Shown: positions 44,992 through 54,790, numbered from the stretch's first letter. The stretch: 64,000 nt of DNA from Acinetobacter celticus (GCF_001707755.1 NZ_MBDL01000010.1:271650-335649); one strand, 5' to 3'. Translations and numbers: made by a program. The notes: generated by a model from the sequence alone, not told the origin.

Positions 44992-46200
44992 ATGAAAAAC
45001 ACTTTTACTTACACGACTTGTGTTAAAACAATGTCTGTTTTGGCAATCTCAATCAGCTTGGCTGCTTGTGGAAACGGGTCATGGTGGTCGAAAGATGATG
45101 AGCCAACCTTAAATGCAGAGCAGATTCGTAAAGCTCTTCCGAATCGCGTACAAGGCCGTACCGCTTGGGCGCAAGACATGTATGACATTACCGATCAACT
45201 GGGTATTGCACAAACCAAACAAAATATTTGTAGTATTGTGGCTGTTGTTGACCAAGAATCTAATTTTGTTGCCGACCCGCAAGTTCCTGGTTTAGGCGAA
45301 AAAGCAGTGAAAGAAGTACAAACCCGTCTAGATGAAAAATTTAAAGAAAAATTAGGCGATGGTATTGGTGGCACAATTGCAGGCTATTTTGAAGAGGTTT
45401 TAAAAAACCAACCGAATCCTAAAGATAATTATCTTAGTCAAATGCGTCGGGTTAAAACTGAACGTGAGCTAGATGAACTGTATCGTGAAATTTTTGACTA
45501 TATGTCTAAACACTATCATGTCAGTGCTTTAACCGGTGCTGCTAAGCTTGTTGGACAAGACATTGGCGAAAAAATGAACCCCATTACGACGTTGGGTTCC
45601 ATGCAAGTTCACATTGGTTATGCCAAAGATAATAAACGCCAAGGGGGCAATATCGCGGACTTACGCACTGATATGTATACCCGCTACGGTGGCATGTATT
45701 ATGGCATTCATCGCCTAATGATGTATCAAACCAATTATGACAAGCCAATTTATCGCTTTGCCGATTACAATTCGGGACGCTATTCAAGTCGTAACGCAGC
45801 TTTCCAAAGCATGCTTAATGATTTGACTGCGGCCGAACTTAGTCTAGATGGTGATTTACTGCTTTATAATAAAGATGGAGCACCACGCACTACAAAAAGT
45901 GAATCTGAACGTGAGTTACTTAATGTTTTCGCAAGTAATAATGTGATCTTAACCCCCCGACAAATTCGTTCTGATTTGAAAAAAGAAAAAGATCAAAATT
46001 TTGAAGATACAGCGACATATCGTACTGTAACCAAGCTGTATAAAGAAAAGACTGGCAAAGAGCCTTTTTATGCCATGATGCCTGAAGTGGTTATTTCTGG
46101 GCCAAAATTGAGCCGCGATTATAATACCAACTGGTTCGCAAGCAGAGTAAACGGACGCTATCAAACATGCATGAACAAAATCAAACATTTAAAAATCTAG
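44992..46200 (+). CDS. DUF1615 family lipoprotein
   Basis: 402 residues with a lipoprotein signal (lipobox LAAC, C25-ish: ISISLAACGNG). The conserved region includes ICSIVAVVDQESNFVADPQVPGLGEKAVKEVQTRLDEKF, SALTGAAKLVGQDIGEKMNPITTLGSMQVHIGYA and FADYNSGRYSSRNAAFQ. The E in VVDQESNF together with later YNSGRYSSRN is reminiscent of lytic transglycosylases (Q-E-S, N-x-G). Envelope role in peptidoglycan is inferred. Overlaps the HAD gene by 34 bases. Confidence 0.85.
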   Translation: MKNTFTYTTCVKTMSVLAISISLAACGNGSWWSKDDEPTLNAEQIRKALPNRVQGRTAWAQDMYDITDQLGIAQTKQNICSIVAVVDQESNFVADPQVPGLGEKAVKEVQTRLDEKFKEKLGDGIGGTIAGYFEEVLKNQPNPKDNYLSQMRRVKTERELDELYREIFDYMSKHYHVSALTGAAKLVGQDIGEKMNPITTLGSMQVHIGYAKDNKRQGGNIADLRTDMYTRYGGMYYGIHRLMMYQTNYDKPIYRFADYNSGRYSSRNAAFQSMLNDLTAAELSLDGDLLLYNKDGAPRTTKSESERELLNVFASNNVILTPRQIRSDLKKEKDQNFEDTATYRTVTKLYKEKTGKEPFYAMMPEVVISGPKLSRDYNTNWFASRVNGRYQTCMNKIKHLKI

Positions 46201-46829
46201 CACTTTTTGATTTTGATGGAACCTTGTGCACCAAAGATAGCTTCACAGGGTTTATCTTCTATTCACTTTCTAAACGTCATATCGTGCGTCAGGGATTGAA
46301 GATCCTCCCTTGGATTCAGGGCTATTATTTAAACCTATACCCTGCTCATGCCATGCGCATTAAATTATACCATGCAATGTTTAGCAATTCAGATGCCACG
46401 CAAGTACAACAAATGGCTGAAGAGTACGCTCAAAAACTAATCTCCTCACTAGATCCACATTTATTAAAACAACTACAAATGCATCAAGACTTAGGCCATG
46501 ATGTTGCTTTGGTCTCTGCATCAGTCGATTTATACTTAAAACCCATCTGTAATTTGCTAGGGATTGAACTTATTTGCTCAGAAGTCGAAATTAAAGATCA
46601 GAAAATTACTGGGCAATATCAAACGGCAGACTGTAGTGGTGAACAGAAAAAAATACGCATTTTAGAAAAGTACAATTTGCATCATTACAACAGTATCTAT
46701 GCCTATGGAAATAGTGTCGAAGATTTACAAATGTTAGATTTAGCAGACTATCGCTATATGGTGGGCACAGATCAATATTTACCAAGATTACCTGCTCAAC
46801 ATAAAAGCCAGTTTGCAGATTCAGATTAA
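46167..46829 (+). CDS. HAD-IB phosphatase, SerB-like
   Basis: 220 residues. D-x-D is in ALFDFDGTLCTKDSF (about 14-16), motif II is in VALVSASVDLYL, and motif IV in YAYGNSVEDLQMLDLA. The family includes phosphoserine phosphatase and lipid phosphatases. Substrate unknown. The ATG at 46167 lies inside the end of the DUF1615 gene, so expression is coupled. Terminator downstream. Confidence 0.88.
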   Translation: MHEQNQTFKNLALFDFDGTLCTKDSFTGFIFYSLSKRHIVRQGLKILPWIQGYYLNLYPAHAMRIKLYHAMFSNSDATQVQQMAEEYAQKLISSLDPHLLKQLQMHQDLGHDVALVSASVDLYLKPICNLLGIELICSEVEIKDQKITGQYQTADCSGEQKKIRILEKYNLHHYNSIYAYGNSVEDLQMLDLADYRYMVGTDQYLPRLPAQHKSQFADSD

Positions 46830-46853
46830 TTTACATCCCGAATACGCGTTATA

Positions 46854-46881
46854 AAAAAACCGCGCATCTGCACGGTTTTTT
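46854..46881. terminator. Bidirectional terminator
   Basis: AAAAACCGCGC, short loop, GCACGGTTTTTT between convergent genes; one wobble pair. Confidence 0.82.
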
Positions 46882-46894
46882 GTTTTAACCCATC

Positions 46895-47989
46895 TTATTT
46901 TTTAAATGGGAATGCATATTTTACAATGCGCTTTAACACGCTACCATATTGCTTCACCAAACTGGCATTGTTGTAATTCAAGCCATATTTTTCACATACC
47001 GCTTGAACTTTTGGCGCCATTTTACGATAACGACGCGCAGGAACATCTGGGTATAAGTGATGTTCAATTTGATGGCTTAAATGACCAGTCAAAATATGAA
47101 AAGCTTCCGAACCCGTTAAGTTAGATGAGCCACGAATTTGGCGCATATACCAATGCCCACGGCTTTCATCTTGCAAAACAGTCTTTGGAAATACTTCAGC
47201 ATCTTTGGTAAAGTGCCCGCAGAAAATAATACTGAATGTCCAAATATTACGCACACCATTTGCCACCAAATTGCCAGTAAAAACAGGCAATGCTGCAGGC
47301 CCTGCAATTAATGGGAAAAACACATAATCCTTAAATAATTGCTTGGTGATTTTTTTCTGCATTGGCTTCCATTCTTCTTTCGCCTCTGCTTTAGATTTAC
47401 GCCCAAACAGCACTCGACCAATTTCTAAGTTTTGAATTGCCACACCCCATTGGAACAACAAGCAAAATGGAATGCTGTACAAAGGTTGCAATAGAAAACC
47501 CGGTTTCCAACGCTGTTCAGGGAAAAGACGCAATAAACCATAGCCAATATCATCGTCCATACCTTTAATATTGGTATACGTATGATGCTTATAGTTATGT
47601 GTCTGACGCCAGTTATCCGCTGTACCAACAATGTCCCACTCATAACTTGGGCCATGGAATTTAGGGTCATTCATCCAGTCGTATTGACCGTGCATAACAT
47701 TATGTCCAAGCTCCATATTTTCCATAATTTTGGCAAAACTGAGCAAACCTGTACCCAAAACCCATGCTGGCGGAAACCAACCTGCAAATAACAATGCACG
47801 GCCAGCCAAAGATGTATAGCGCACAGATGAATACACACGACGAATGTATTTCGCATCTTTTTCGCCAATATCATCTAGCACTTCTTGCTTAATAGCGTCC
47901 AATTCGCGTGCAAGTTCATCTAAATCATGTGGTGTTAATTCACGGTTTTTAGGATTTTTAAAATATTGCAATTTTACAGGCATGTTCAT
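46895..47989 (-). CDS. desC: Fatty acid (acyl-CoA) desaturase, DesC-like
   Basis: 364 residues with several membrane segments and three histidine boxes: ELGHNVMHGQYDW, TDNWRQTHNYKHHTYTN and LSHQIEHHLYPDVP, binding the di-iron centre. It desaturates long acyl chains. AGGA lies ten bases before the ATG. The reductase gene lies upstream with a 15-base gap and a TetR gene is divergent: this is the order of the Pseudomonas desCB/desT set. Confidence 0.92.
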   Translation of the reverse strand: MNMPVKLQYFKNPKNRELTPHDLDELARELDAIKQEVLDDIGEKDAKYIRRVYSSVRYTSLAGRALLFAGWFPPAWVLGTGLLSFAKIMENMELGHNVMHGQYDWMNDPKFHGPSYEWDIVGTADNWRQTHNYKHHTYTNIKGMDDDIGYGLLRLFPEQRWKPGFLLQPLYSIPFCLLFQWGVAIQNLEIGRVLFGRKSKAEAKEEWKPMQKKITKQLFKDYVFFPLIAGPAALPVFTGNLVANGVRNIWTFSIIFCGHFTKDAEVFPKTVLQDESRGHWYMRQIRGSSNLTGSEAFHILTGHLSHQIEHHLYPDVPARRYRKMAPKVQAVCEKYGLNYNNASLVKQYGSVLKRIVKYAFPFKK

Positions 47990-48004
47990 ATATGTTGTCC
48001 TACC

Positions 48005-49087
48005 TTATAAATCAATTACGAGATCAGTCTGAGCTGAATTCACACAAATTTTAAGTACATTGCCAGGCTCTGAATTTTGTGCGCCATTCACTAAGTTTTT
48101 GGTCGATCCTTCAACCTTTTTGCATACACATTTGTTGCAAATACCCATACGGCAACCGTACGTTGGTTTAATATTTTGTTGCTCTAAACTTGCCAAAATT
48201 GATTGGCCTTTAGGAATACTGAGTACTTTATTCGATTGAGTGAGTGTTACATTCACAAAGCCAATATCATCATTAGCCACAACGCTCATGCTAAAAGCTT
48301 CGTTTAGAAAACTGTGCGCAGACTGAGAAAACAACTCTTCAGCTTTCGCTACAAACCCAGATGGGCCACATGCATACACTGTGCTTTCTACAAGATTCAA
48401 TATTAGTGATAAATGGCTGTCATTCAGTCGCGAGTCTGCTTCTATGTCTTGGGTATAGAAAATTTTAAAACTGAAATTTGAATGTAATTCTGCTAATTTT
48501 TCAAAGCGCGCTTTAAAAGCAGCATCTTGATGGTGTTTTACCCAATACAACAATTGCACAGGTTGTGCCTTCATTTGAGCTGACGCACTTAAGGCTTCTA
48601 ATAAACTAAGCATCGGGGTAATACCACTACCCGCCGCAACCAAAACCAAGGGCTGATTTTGCTGTGGCAAAGTCATGTCACCAAATGGTGCGCCAAACTC
48701 AATGATTTCGCCTATTTTTGCTGAGTCAGCCAACCACGTGCTGACTTTACCTGTATCTACTTTTTTAACATTCAGCAAAACATGCTGATTATCGCGTTTA
48801 GTTAGACTGTAAGTCCGCTCATAGCGCACACCTTTTACATCAATAAATACAGGATGGTGTTGACCTGCTTGACCAAATTTGAAATGCCGATTGACCTTTA
48901 AGGTTAAGCTGAGCATATCGTCGCTCGCCATTTCTTTGTGTACAATTTTACCAAGTGATTGATTACTAGACCAAAGTGGATTGAGTTTTTGTAGCCAAAA
49001 ATTTACAGCATTAAAATCCATCACGCTTTCGGTCAAAAACGTCATTGGCTGTTTTGTTTTTTGAAGTGCATACATCATCAAGGCCAT
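48005..49087 (-). CDS. desB: Ferredoxin reductase for the desaturase, DesB-like
   Basis: 360 residues. The N-terminal flavin-reductase part (about 40-260) has RTYSLTKRD (FAD) and VLVAAGSGITPMLSLLEAL (NAD(P)H), the C-terminus a plant-type [2Fe-2S] domain with C-R-M-G-I-C-N-K-C and a later C (about 318-350). It should pass electrons from NADPH to the desaturase. The start ATG 49087 has weak ribosome site; M4 or M5 (49078, 49075) are options. Confidence 0.9.
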   Translation of the reverse strand: MALMMYALQKTKQPMTFLTESVMDFNAVNFWLQKLNPLWSSNQSLGKIVHKEMASDDMLSLTLKVNRHFKFGQAGQHHPVFIDVKGVRYERTYSLTKRDNQHVLLNVKKVDTGKVSTWLADSAKIGEIIEFGAPFGDMTLPQQNQPLVLVAAGSGITPMLSLLEALSASAQMKAQPVQLLYWVKHHQDAAFKARFEKLAELHSNFSFKIFYTQDIEADSRLNDSHLSLILNLVESTVYACGPSGFVAKAEELFSQSAHSFLNEAFSMSVVANDDIGFVNVTLTQSNKVLSIPKGQSILASLEQQNIKPTYGCRMGICNKCVCKKVEGSTKNLVNGAQNSEPGNVLKICVNSAQTDLVIDL

Positions 49088-49115
49088 CTCATTGCAGTTT
49101 TAATTATTATACACA

Positions 49116-49143
49116 TGTATATATATTTGTATATATATTCATG
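49116..49143. promoter_or_regulatory. Candidate DesT operator
   Basis: In the 129-base gap between the divergent desB and desT genes ATGTATATATA, TTTG and TATATATATTCAT form an imperfect palindrome. It is the only large symmetric element in the gap. Assignment to DesT is inference. Confidence 0.5.
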
Positions 49144-49216
49144 CATTTTATCTAAACCCTACAAAAACTGTCAGCAATCACAATAATATGTTAAGGTTTC
49201 CAATCCCTTGAAAAAT

Positions 49217-49909
49217 ATGAATCCGTCTTCATTGAAAACGAATATAGACACTATGCTCCAAGAACAAGTAAACCCTGAATCAACCGTTCTCCGCACTGTT
49301 GGGCGTAAAGCGACCATTACAAAAGAAGAACTGTTCCAAGCAGCATTGCATCTAATTGGCCCGCAAAAAAGCATTGCCTCTTTAAGTTTGCGTGAAGTTG
49401 CACGTGAAGCTGGTATTGCGCCCAATAGCTTCTACCGCCATTTTAAAGATATTGATGAATTGGCTATTGAGTTAATTGATCGTTCAGGTTTGGTCTTGCG
49501 CCAAATTTTGCATGAAGCACGTCTAAAAGCATCTAAACAAAGTAGTATTATTCGTAGTTCTGTTGAAGTCTTTATTGAACAGTTGAATGTCGATGAAGGA
49601 AATTTAAGTCTGCTCTTGCGTGAAGGCTATACCGGTTCAACCTCATATAAACAAGCAGTTGAGCGTCAGTTAATTTTTTTCCAACAAGAACTGAAAGAAG
49701 ATTTAATTACGTTGGAAAGGCTCAACCATAGCAAATTATCGCACCCTGAAATTGTCGCCAAAGGGATTACTCAGTTGGTCTTTAATATGGGTGCGAAAGT
49801 CATTGATATGCCAATAGAAGAACGCAAAGAAATGGCCGAACAAACAATGATTATGATTCGAATGATTTTAGAAGGCGCGCGACATTTGGATGAAGCGAAA
49901 ATCCATTAA
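49217..49909 (+). CDS. desT: TetR family regulator, DesT-like
   Basis: ATG 49217 gives 230 residues; ATG 49253 is an option and a TTG at 49208 is possible. The N-terminal TetR helix-turn-helix is LSLREVAREAGIAPNSFYRHFKDIDELAIELID. It is divergent from desB-desC and in Pseudomonas DesT senses the saturated/unsaturated acyl-CoA ratio. The call rests on context and similarity. Confidence 0.85.
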   Translation: MNPSSLKTNIDTMLQEQVNPESTVLRTVGRKATITKEELFQAALHLIGPQKSIASLSLREVAREAGIAPNSFYRHFKDIDELAIELIDRSGLVLRQILHEARLKASKQSSIIRSSVEVFIEQLNVDEGNLSLLLREGYTGSTSYKQAVERQLIFFQQELKEDLITLERLNHSKLSHPEIVAKGITQLVFNMGAKVIDMPIEERKEMAEQTMIMIRMILEGARHLDEAKIH

Positions 49910-49922
49910 GCTAAGCTTCTCA

Positions 49923-49966
49923 TAGAACAAAAGCGAATCGTTCATATCCAATTCGCTTTTGTTCTA
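49923..49966. terminator. Bidirectional terminator
   Basis: TAGAACAAAAGCGAAT (49923-49938) and ATTCGCTTTTGTTCTA (49951-49966): a perfect 16-bp stem between convergent genes. Confidence 0.85.
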
Positions 49967-49977
49967 ACTAGAAATAA

Positions 49978-50781
49978 CTATTGTTGCCTCTGAATAATCT
50001 GTTGCACTATTTTTGCGGTTTTTTCAGGTTGTTCCAATGGGAACATATGCCCACCATCAACCACGCTAAACTCAATCCCATAGGTTTTTTTCATCCCTTG
50101 CGGTAAACCTTGCTTATAAAACTGGCTTTTTTCAGCTGTAATTAAATGTACAGGAACTTGAGGAGCCTTACGCGGTGTACGCCACCACCACGCAGGAACG
50201 GTTCTAAAAATTTGTGCTTCAAGCGTTTTCGGTATGCGAAGTGTAACGCCCCCTCGGCCAAGATCCTCTTGAATACCATGTGTAAAGAAATCATCAAAAC
50301 ACTGTGTATCAAAATTATTAAATAAGCGATTATTGCGTAATGCACTATAGGCTTCATCAAAACTGTGCCAATGATCATTACGTTTTAGAGTAATACCCGC
50401 AGGGGTAATTTTATCAACGGCTTTCACTTTTAACTTCTGCAACCCTTCAAAAATAGCCGATTTACTACCAATCACAAAGGGCGGATCCATAATGACCAAT
50501 TGTGAAAACAGCTCTGGGCGCTTATAAGCACACATCAAGGTCAACAACGAACCAAAAGAATGCCCTAAACCAATGACTTTTTGATTTGGGAAATTCTTTT
50601 CAATGTCTTGAATAACCTGATCCACCAAATGTGTCCATTGATAAGTCACAGGAAATTCGGGATTCATTCCAATCAAGGGAATCGCTTTTAAATGATAATT
50701 TTGTTCAAAAGCTTGAAAGAACTTTTGATAACTGGCAGATGGAATGCCATTGGCATGGGTAAAATGGATTGCTTGCGTCAT
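49978..50781 (-). CDS. Alpha/beta hydrolase
   Basis: ATG 50781 gives 267 residues (a TTG at 50793 is possible). The fold motifs are IHFTHANGIPSASY (oxyanion), nucleophile S in GLGHSFGSLL, D in IMDPPFVIG, and catalytic H in DGGHMFPLE. Substrate unknown; esterase or lipase-like on short acyl compounds. Convergent to desT. Confidence 0.9.
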   Translation of the reverse strand: MTQAIHFTHANGIPSASYQKFFQAFEQNYHLKAIPLIGMNPEFPVTYQWTHLVDQVIQDIEKNFPNQKVIGLGHSFGSLLTLMCAYKRPELFSQLVIMDPPFVIGSKSAIFEGLQKLKVKAVDKITPAGITLKRNDHWHSFDEAYSALRNNRLFNNFDTQCFDDFFTHGIQEDLGRGGVTLRIPKTLEAQIFRTVPAWWWRTPRKAPQVPVHLITAEKSQFYKQGLPQGMKKTYGIEFSVVDGGHMFPLEQPEKTAKIVQQIIQRQQ

Positions 50782-50939
50782 ACCAAAATTCAAAGGGTTT
50801 TAAAGTGCATTGAGCCTAACCTGTAAAATGGTTTTTTATAATTGCTTTTGAGCCATTATTTTTGAATGCTGAGTCATCAATTCTAAATTTATAGACGCTC
50901 TTTCATCAACATTTTTAAATGTCCTCAGTTTTCATCTTT

Positions 50940-51206
50940 TTATTTAGCCGAGACCACTAAATTCTGAGTAGCTAAAAAGGTTGCACCACAAGTCGTTTTA
51001 TCTCCAGCAACAATAACAGCCCTTCCTTTTACGGTGGTCGATTGATCCGAGGCAACTGCTGAAACCATTGCCTTACATTTTGGACAGAAATGTTTCATGC
51101 CATTCAAGTGCACAGCAATACCATTAATAATAAAAGAGTGCTCACATTCAGAAACGACACCACCGTGGGATGTTTGAGAGCCGAGGGTAATCAATGCTTT
51201 AGCCAT
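50940..51206 (-). CDS. Orphan PAAR-domain protein
   Basis: 88 residues: MAKALITLGSQTSHGGVVSECEHSFIINGIAVHLNGMKHFCPKCK...GRAVIVAGDKTTCGATFLATQNLVVSAK. This is the PAAR plan, a tip piece that sharpens the VgrG spike of type VI secretion. The cysteine/histidine content (H14, C21, H23, C40, C43, C73) may bind metal. It ends directly after the PAAR fold with no toxin tail. No other T6SS gene is nearby, so it is an orphan; the divergent neighbour is the small 95-aa gene. Confidence 0.88.
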   Translation of the reverse strand: MAKALITLGSQTSHGGVVSECEHSFIINGIAVHLNGMKHFCPKCKAMVSAVASDQSTTVKGRAVIVAGDKTTCGATFLATQNLVVSAK

Positions 51207-51431
51207 ATTTTTATTGTCTTTGATTTATTTTTACGCATTTTAACTGAAGTTTCGCTTTTACTCTAGCACCTACCAAAACTCTTCAACGATTCACGTTGCC
51301 TCATAAAATGCATTTTTTAAATATATCATTTCATCTATATAAAAATTGCTAATGCATTAATCAAAACACTTTCAATAATCACGATATAATCGTTTGAAAA
51401 TGAAAACTATCTGTAATTTGGAGTAAGCCCC

Positions 51432-51719
51432 ATGAGTCAAGATCAAAAGTCTGATGTATTTATTCAGCAAATTCAGCACATACTTTTGCACGACTGGGAT
51501 CCGATGAATGTTCGCAAAAACACATCGATGCACGATGAATATGATAGCTATATAGCAGATATCTTAGATATTTTTGAAAACGAAAATGCTAAGGCGACCG
51601 AAATTGCAGATTGCCTTCAAATGATTGAACATGAACATATGGGCTTAACAAAAAACCCAGCACGTGCACAAAAAGTGGCAGAGAAAGTCTGGCAATCTTT
51701 TGAAGAGTTTTTAGCTTAA
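51432..51719 (+). CDS. Small WDP/DEYD-motif protein, paralogue of 23679-23957
   Basis: 95 residues, MSQDQKSDVFIQQIQHILLHDWDPMNVRKNTSMHDEYDSYIADILDIF and then IEHEHM. It shares WDP, DEYD-x-Y and IEH spacing with the gene at 23679-23957. GGAGTAAGCCCC lies before the ATG. Divergent from the orphan PAAR gene, so an immunity or adaptor role is thinkable but not shown. Terminator downstream. Confidence 0.85.
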   Translation: MSQDQKSDVFIQQIQHILLHDWDPMNVRKNTSMHDEYDSYIADILDIFENENAKATEIADCLQMIEHEHMGLTKNPARAQKVAEKVWQSFEEFLA

Positions 51720-51754
51720 GTTTTACATGAAGTTCGATATGTAGGTTTAGACAT

Positions 51755-51780
51755 AAAAAAGCGCCTTTGGGCGCTTTTTT
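51755..51780. terminator. Bidirectional terminator
   Basis: AAAAAAGCGCC, TTT, GGGCGCTTTTTT between convergent genes. Confidence 0.93.
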
Positions 51781-51810
51781 ATGTCTTTAGATACTTGAAC
51801 CTATCAATAA

Positions 51811-54639
51811 TTAAGGTTTAACCACAACCAATACTTGAATAGCTTCAGGTGTCACCGATAATCCATCCAGCAAGCTCAAACCTTCTTTTTGGAATTTCTG
51901 TAAGTGCGTAATTTCATCTTCACGAATACTTGGATTAAATTGCTTCAAGTAAGTTAAACGATCAATTTCATATTGCCATTTACTGCCATACACTTCTTTG
52001 GCTTGTTGCCTAAAGTTTGGTAAAGCTGCTTTCGCGATATCTAACGCTTGGTTATAACGTTCTTCAATTATATCTCGACGCGCTTTAACCACTTGACGGC
52101 AACTGTTACTGTCTAAATGATGTAAATACGGCTTCAGAATTTCTGGGGCAATTTTACCCGATAAATCTTGGCCTTTTTCACTTAGCAATACACGAATTAA
52201 CTGTTGCGGTAAGCTAGAAGGTAAATTTAATGCTTTCGGTGCAACAACATCTACCTTGAACCAAACTTCAATTAAAACTGAACCTTGTGGCAAGGCCGCA
52301 GATTTTAATACAGAAACATTGGTACTACCAAAGCCTTGAGTATTAATCATTTCCATCACGCTTTCTGTGAATGGATGTTCCAATGTTAAATACTGTGCAT
52401 CCTCACGCACTTGCGCTTGGTCACGATAGAACGTCGCTGTCATGCCTTCTTCATCTAAGGTCAGGCCTTGAACCTGCATTTGATCGGTTGGCTTAATAAT
52501 CACTGTACCATTACTTTGCTCATCAAAATCAATGTTTGTCGCCGCCATAAAGCGCTTCATAAACATTGGCAAAGTCGTGTTGTCGTCGTAATCTTCCAAT
52601 GCAGCCACAATCTCTTGTGCAACAATTGGACGGCAAGAGTTATATTCGAGTAAACGGTCACGGCCTGCTTGCAGTTCAGTTTCAAGCGCTTCACGCTGAA
52701 CACTAACTTCTTCTAGTAAGTCTTCAAACTGCTGGCCTAAATCGGACAATAGACAGTCTTTCAATTTAATAATGAAGTTTTCTTGTAAAGTCTGTGCCGT
52801 CGGAGAGATATTACTGAAAATATTCAAGCCTTCGTTATACCAACGGAACATACGCTCTTGCGCAGTACCCGCCAAATACGGCACATGAATTTGAATACGG
52901 TTTTCTTGACCAATACGGTCTAGACGACCAATACGCTGCTCCAACACATCTGGGTTTGCAGGGAGGTCAAATAAAACTAGATCCGATGCAAACTGGAAGT
53001 TACGTCCTTCAGAACCAATTTCAGAACACAGTAAAATCTGTGCACCATATGACTCTTCAGCAAAATAAGCCGCCGCTTGGTCACGCTCTAATAGGCTCAT
53101 GCCTTCATGGAACATCGCTGTGCGAATACCTGCATGTAGACGCAAGACATTTTCTAAAGCTTCAACCACTGGCCCACTACGTGCAATAAGCAATACTTTT
53201 TTATGCTTTAAATCTGTACGTAGTTTTTCTAACAACCACATAACACGCGGATCAGCTTCCATCCAAGCGCCATCTAATTGTGCTTCTTCAGGCCACATTT
53301 GCTCACGTAGCTTACCATCTTTAGACCAGTTTTCTGGTGCAGGTAATGGCGCAGGTTGACAATCACGACCTGGGAAGCCTTGAATCGCTTCACGTGTGTT
53401 ACGGAATAAAATACGACCTGTACCATGACGGTCTAAGATTTCATGAATCGCTCGGAAACGCTGTTCAGGCGTATCCTCAATACGTTGACCAAGTAGCGTT
53501 TCTACAGCATCTAAATGTTCAGCTTCTAATGGCATGTCAGACATCAGAACTTCTGCAATTTTAGCAGTATGTTGATATTGCTCTTCTTCATCTAAGAAGC
53601 GGTCAAGCGAACTGAAACGTTGCGGGTCTAATAAACGCATACGTGCGAAATGACTTTCTACACCCAATTGCTCAGGCGTTGCGGTTAAAAGTAAAACACC
53701 TGCCGTTTGCTGAGATAATTCTTCAACCAAGTCGTAACGGTCATTACCGCCGTCTTCTTCGTTCCACATCAAATGATGCGCTTCATCGACCACCAACAAA
53801 TCAAAACCAGCTTCTAAAGCTTGCTCACGTAAATCATCATGGTCAATCATTAAATCGACACTGGCAATAATTCGCTGTTCAGTTAAGAACGGATTTTGCT
53901 CTGGGTCATGTTCTTTAATAGACGCTGTACGTGTTAGATCAAATAAAGAGAATTCAAGATTGAAGCGACGACGCATTTCAATCATCCACTGATATTGTAG
54001 TGAATCTGGAACTAAAATTAGAATACGTTCAGAACGGCCTGTTTTTAACTGCTGATGAATAATCAGACCAGCTTCAATGGTTTTACCCAAGCCCACTTCA
54101 TCGGCTAATAATACACGTGGCGCAAAACGCTTACCCACTTCATGCGCAATATACAGTTGATGCGGAATTAAACCGACACGCGAACCCACCAAACCACGTA
54201 AAGGGCTTGATTTCATATTGGCTTGCATTAGCATCGCTTCAATACGTAAGTCATACCATTCTTTGTAGTCAATTTGGCTTGCGAGCAAACGATCTAAAGG
54301 TTTTGACAGCTGAATATTCGCACCAATGCGCGTTTCATTTAATGATTTACGATCTTCTGTGCCATCTTCTTTGGTACGAATTACGTTATAACGCAACACC
54401 CCATGACGGTCTTCAACAGATTCAACAGTCCAGATTGCACCTTCCTGATCTTGAACTTCATCGCCTGTATTAAATACAATTCGAGATAAAGGTGCATTAT
54501 GACGTGCATAAACACGTGTTTCATCACTCTTTGGAAATAAAATGCTGACCGATCGCTCATCTACATCAATTAGAACCCCTAATCCAAGCTCTGTTTCTGT
54601 GTCTGATAACCAACGTTGACCAATAGCAAACTGCTGCAA
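51811..54639 (-). CDS. rapA: RNA polymerase-associated protein RapA (HepA)
   Basis: 942 residues (E. coli 968). The Swi2/Snf2 ATPase has Walker A LADEVGLGKT (178-187) and DEAH (285-288), helicase motifs LLLTATPEQLG, and the C-terminal RecA lobe with EIGSEGRNFQF and QRIGRLDRIGQ. The N-terminal Tudor-like domains (GQRWLSDTETELGLGVLIDVDERSVSILFP) bind RNA polymerase. It recycles stalled RNA polymerase. The start appears to be TTG (54639), with GGTGGA six bases before; no ATG is nearby. Confidence 0.96.
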   Translation of the reverse strand: MQQFAIGQRWLSDTETELGLGVLIDVDERSVSILFPKSDETRVYARHNAPLSRIVFNTGDEVQDQEGAIWTVESVEDRHGVLRYNVIRTKEDGTEDRKSLNETRIGANIQLSKPLDRLLASQIDYKEWYDLRIEAMLMQANMKSSPLRGLVGSRVGLIPHQLYIAHEVGKRFAPRVLLADEVGLGKTIEAGLIIHQQLKTGRSERILILVPDSLQYQWMIEMRRRFNLEFSLFDLTRTASIKEHDPEQNPFLTEQRIIASVDLMIDHDDLREQALEAGFDLLVVDEAHHLMWNEEDGGNDRYDLVEELSQQTAGVLLLTATPEQLGVESHFARMRLLDPQRFSSLDRFLDEEEQYQHTAKIAEVLMSDMPLEAEHLDAVETLLGQRIEDTPEQRFRAIHEILDRHGTGRILFRNTREAIQGFPGRDCQPAPLPAPENWSKDGKLREQMWPEEAQLDGAWMEADPRVMWLLEKLRTDLKHKKVLLIARSGPVVEALENVLRLHAGIRTAMFHEGMSLLERDQAAAYFAEESYGAQILLCSEIGSEGRNFQFASDLVLFDLPANPDVLEQRIGRLDRIGQENRIQIHVPYLAGTAQERMFRWYNEGLNIFSNISPTAQTLQENFIIKLKDCLLSDLGQQFEDLLEEVSVQREALETELQAGRDRLLEYNSCRPIVAQEIVAALEDYDDNTTLPMFMKRFMAATNIDFDEQSNGTVIIKPTDQMQVQGLTLDEEGMTATFYRDQAQVREDAQYLTLEHPFTESVMEMINTQGFGSTNVSVLKSAALPQGSVLIEVWFKVDVVAPKALNLPSSLPQQLIRVLLSEKGQDLSGKIAPEILKPYLHHLDSNSCRQVVKARRDIIEERYNQALDIAKAALPNFRQQAKEVYGSKWQYEIDRLTYLKQFNPSIREDEITHLQKFQKEGLSLLDGLSVTPEAIQVLVVVKP

Positions 54640-54790
54640 TTTTTTCCACCTTCATCTTAAGTAAAGACTGCAAATTTATAACTCAAATCGTGTTTGATAT
54701 TTGAGCAAAAATCTACACCGAATAGCAATATATTTTGACATAAAGCCCACTAAAAAGTGAGCCTCATTTCGTATGTTTTAACGATATTTT

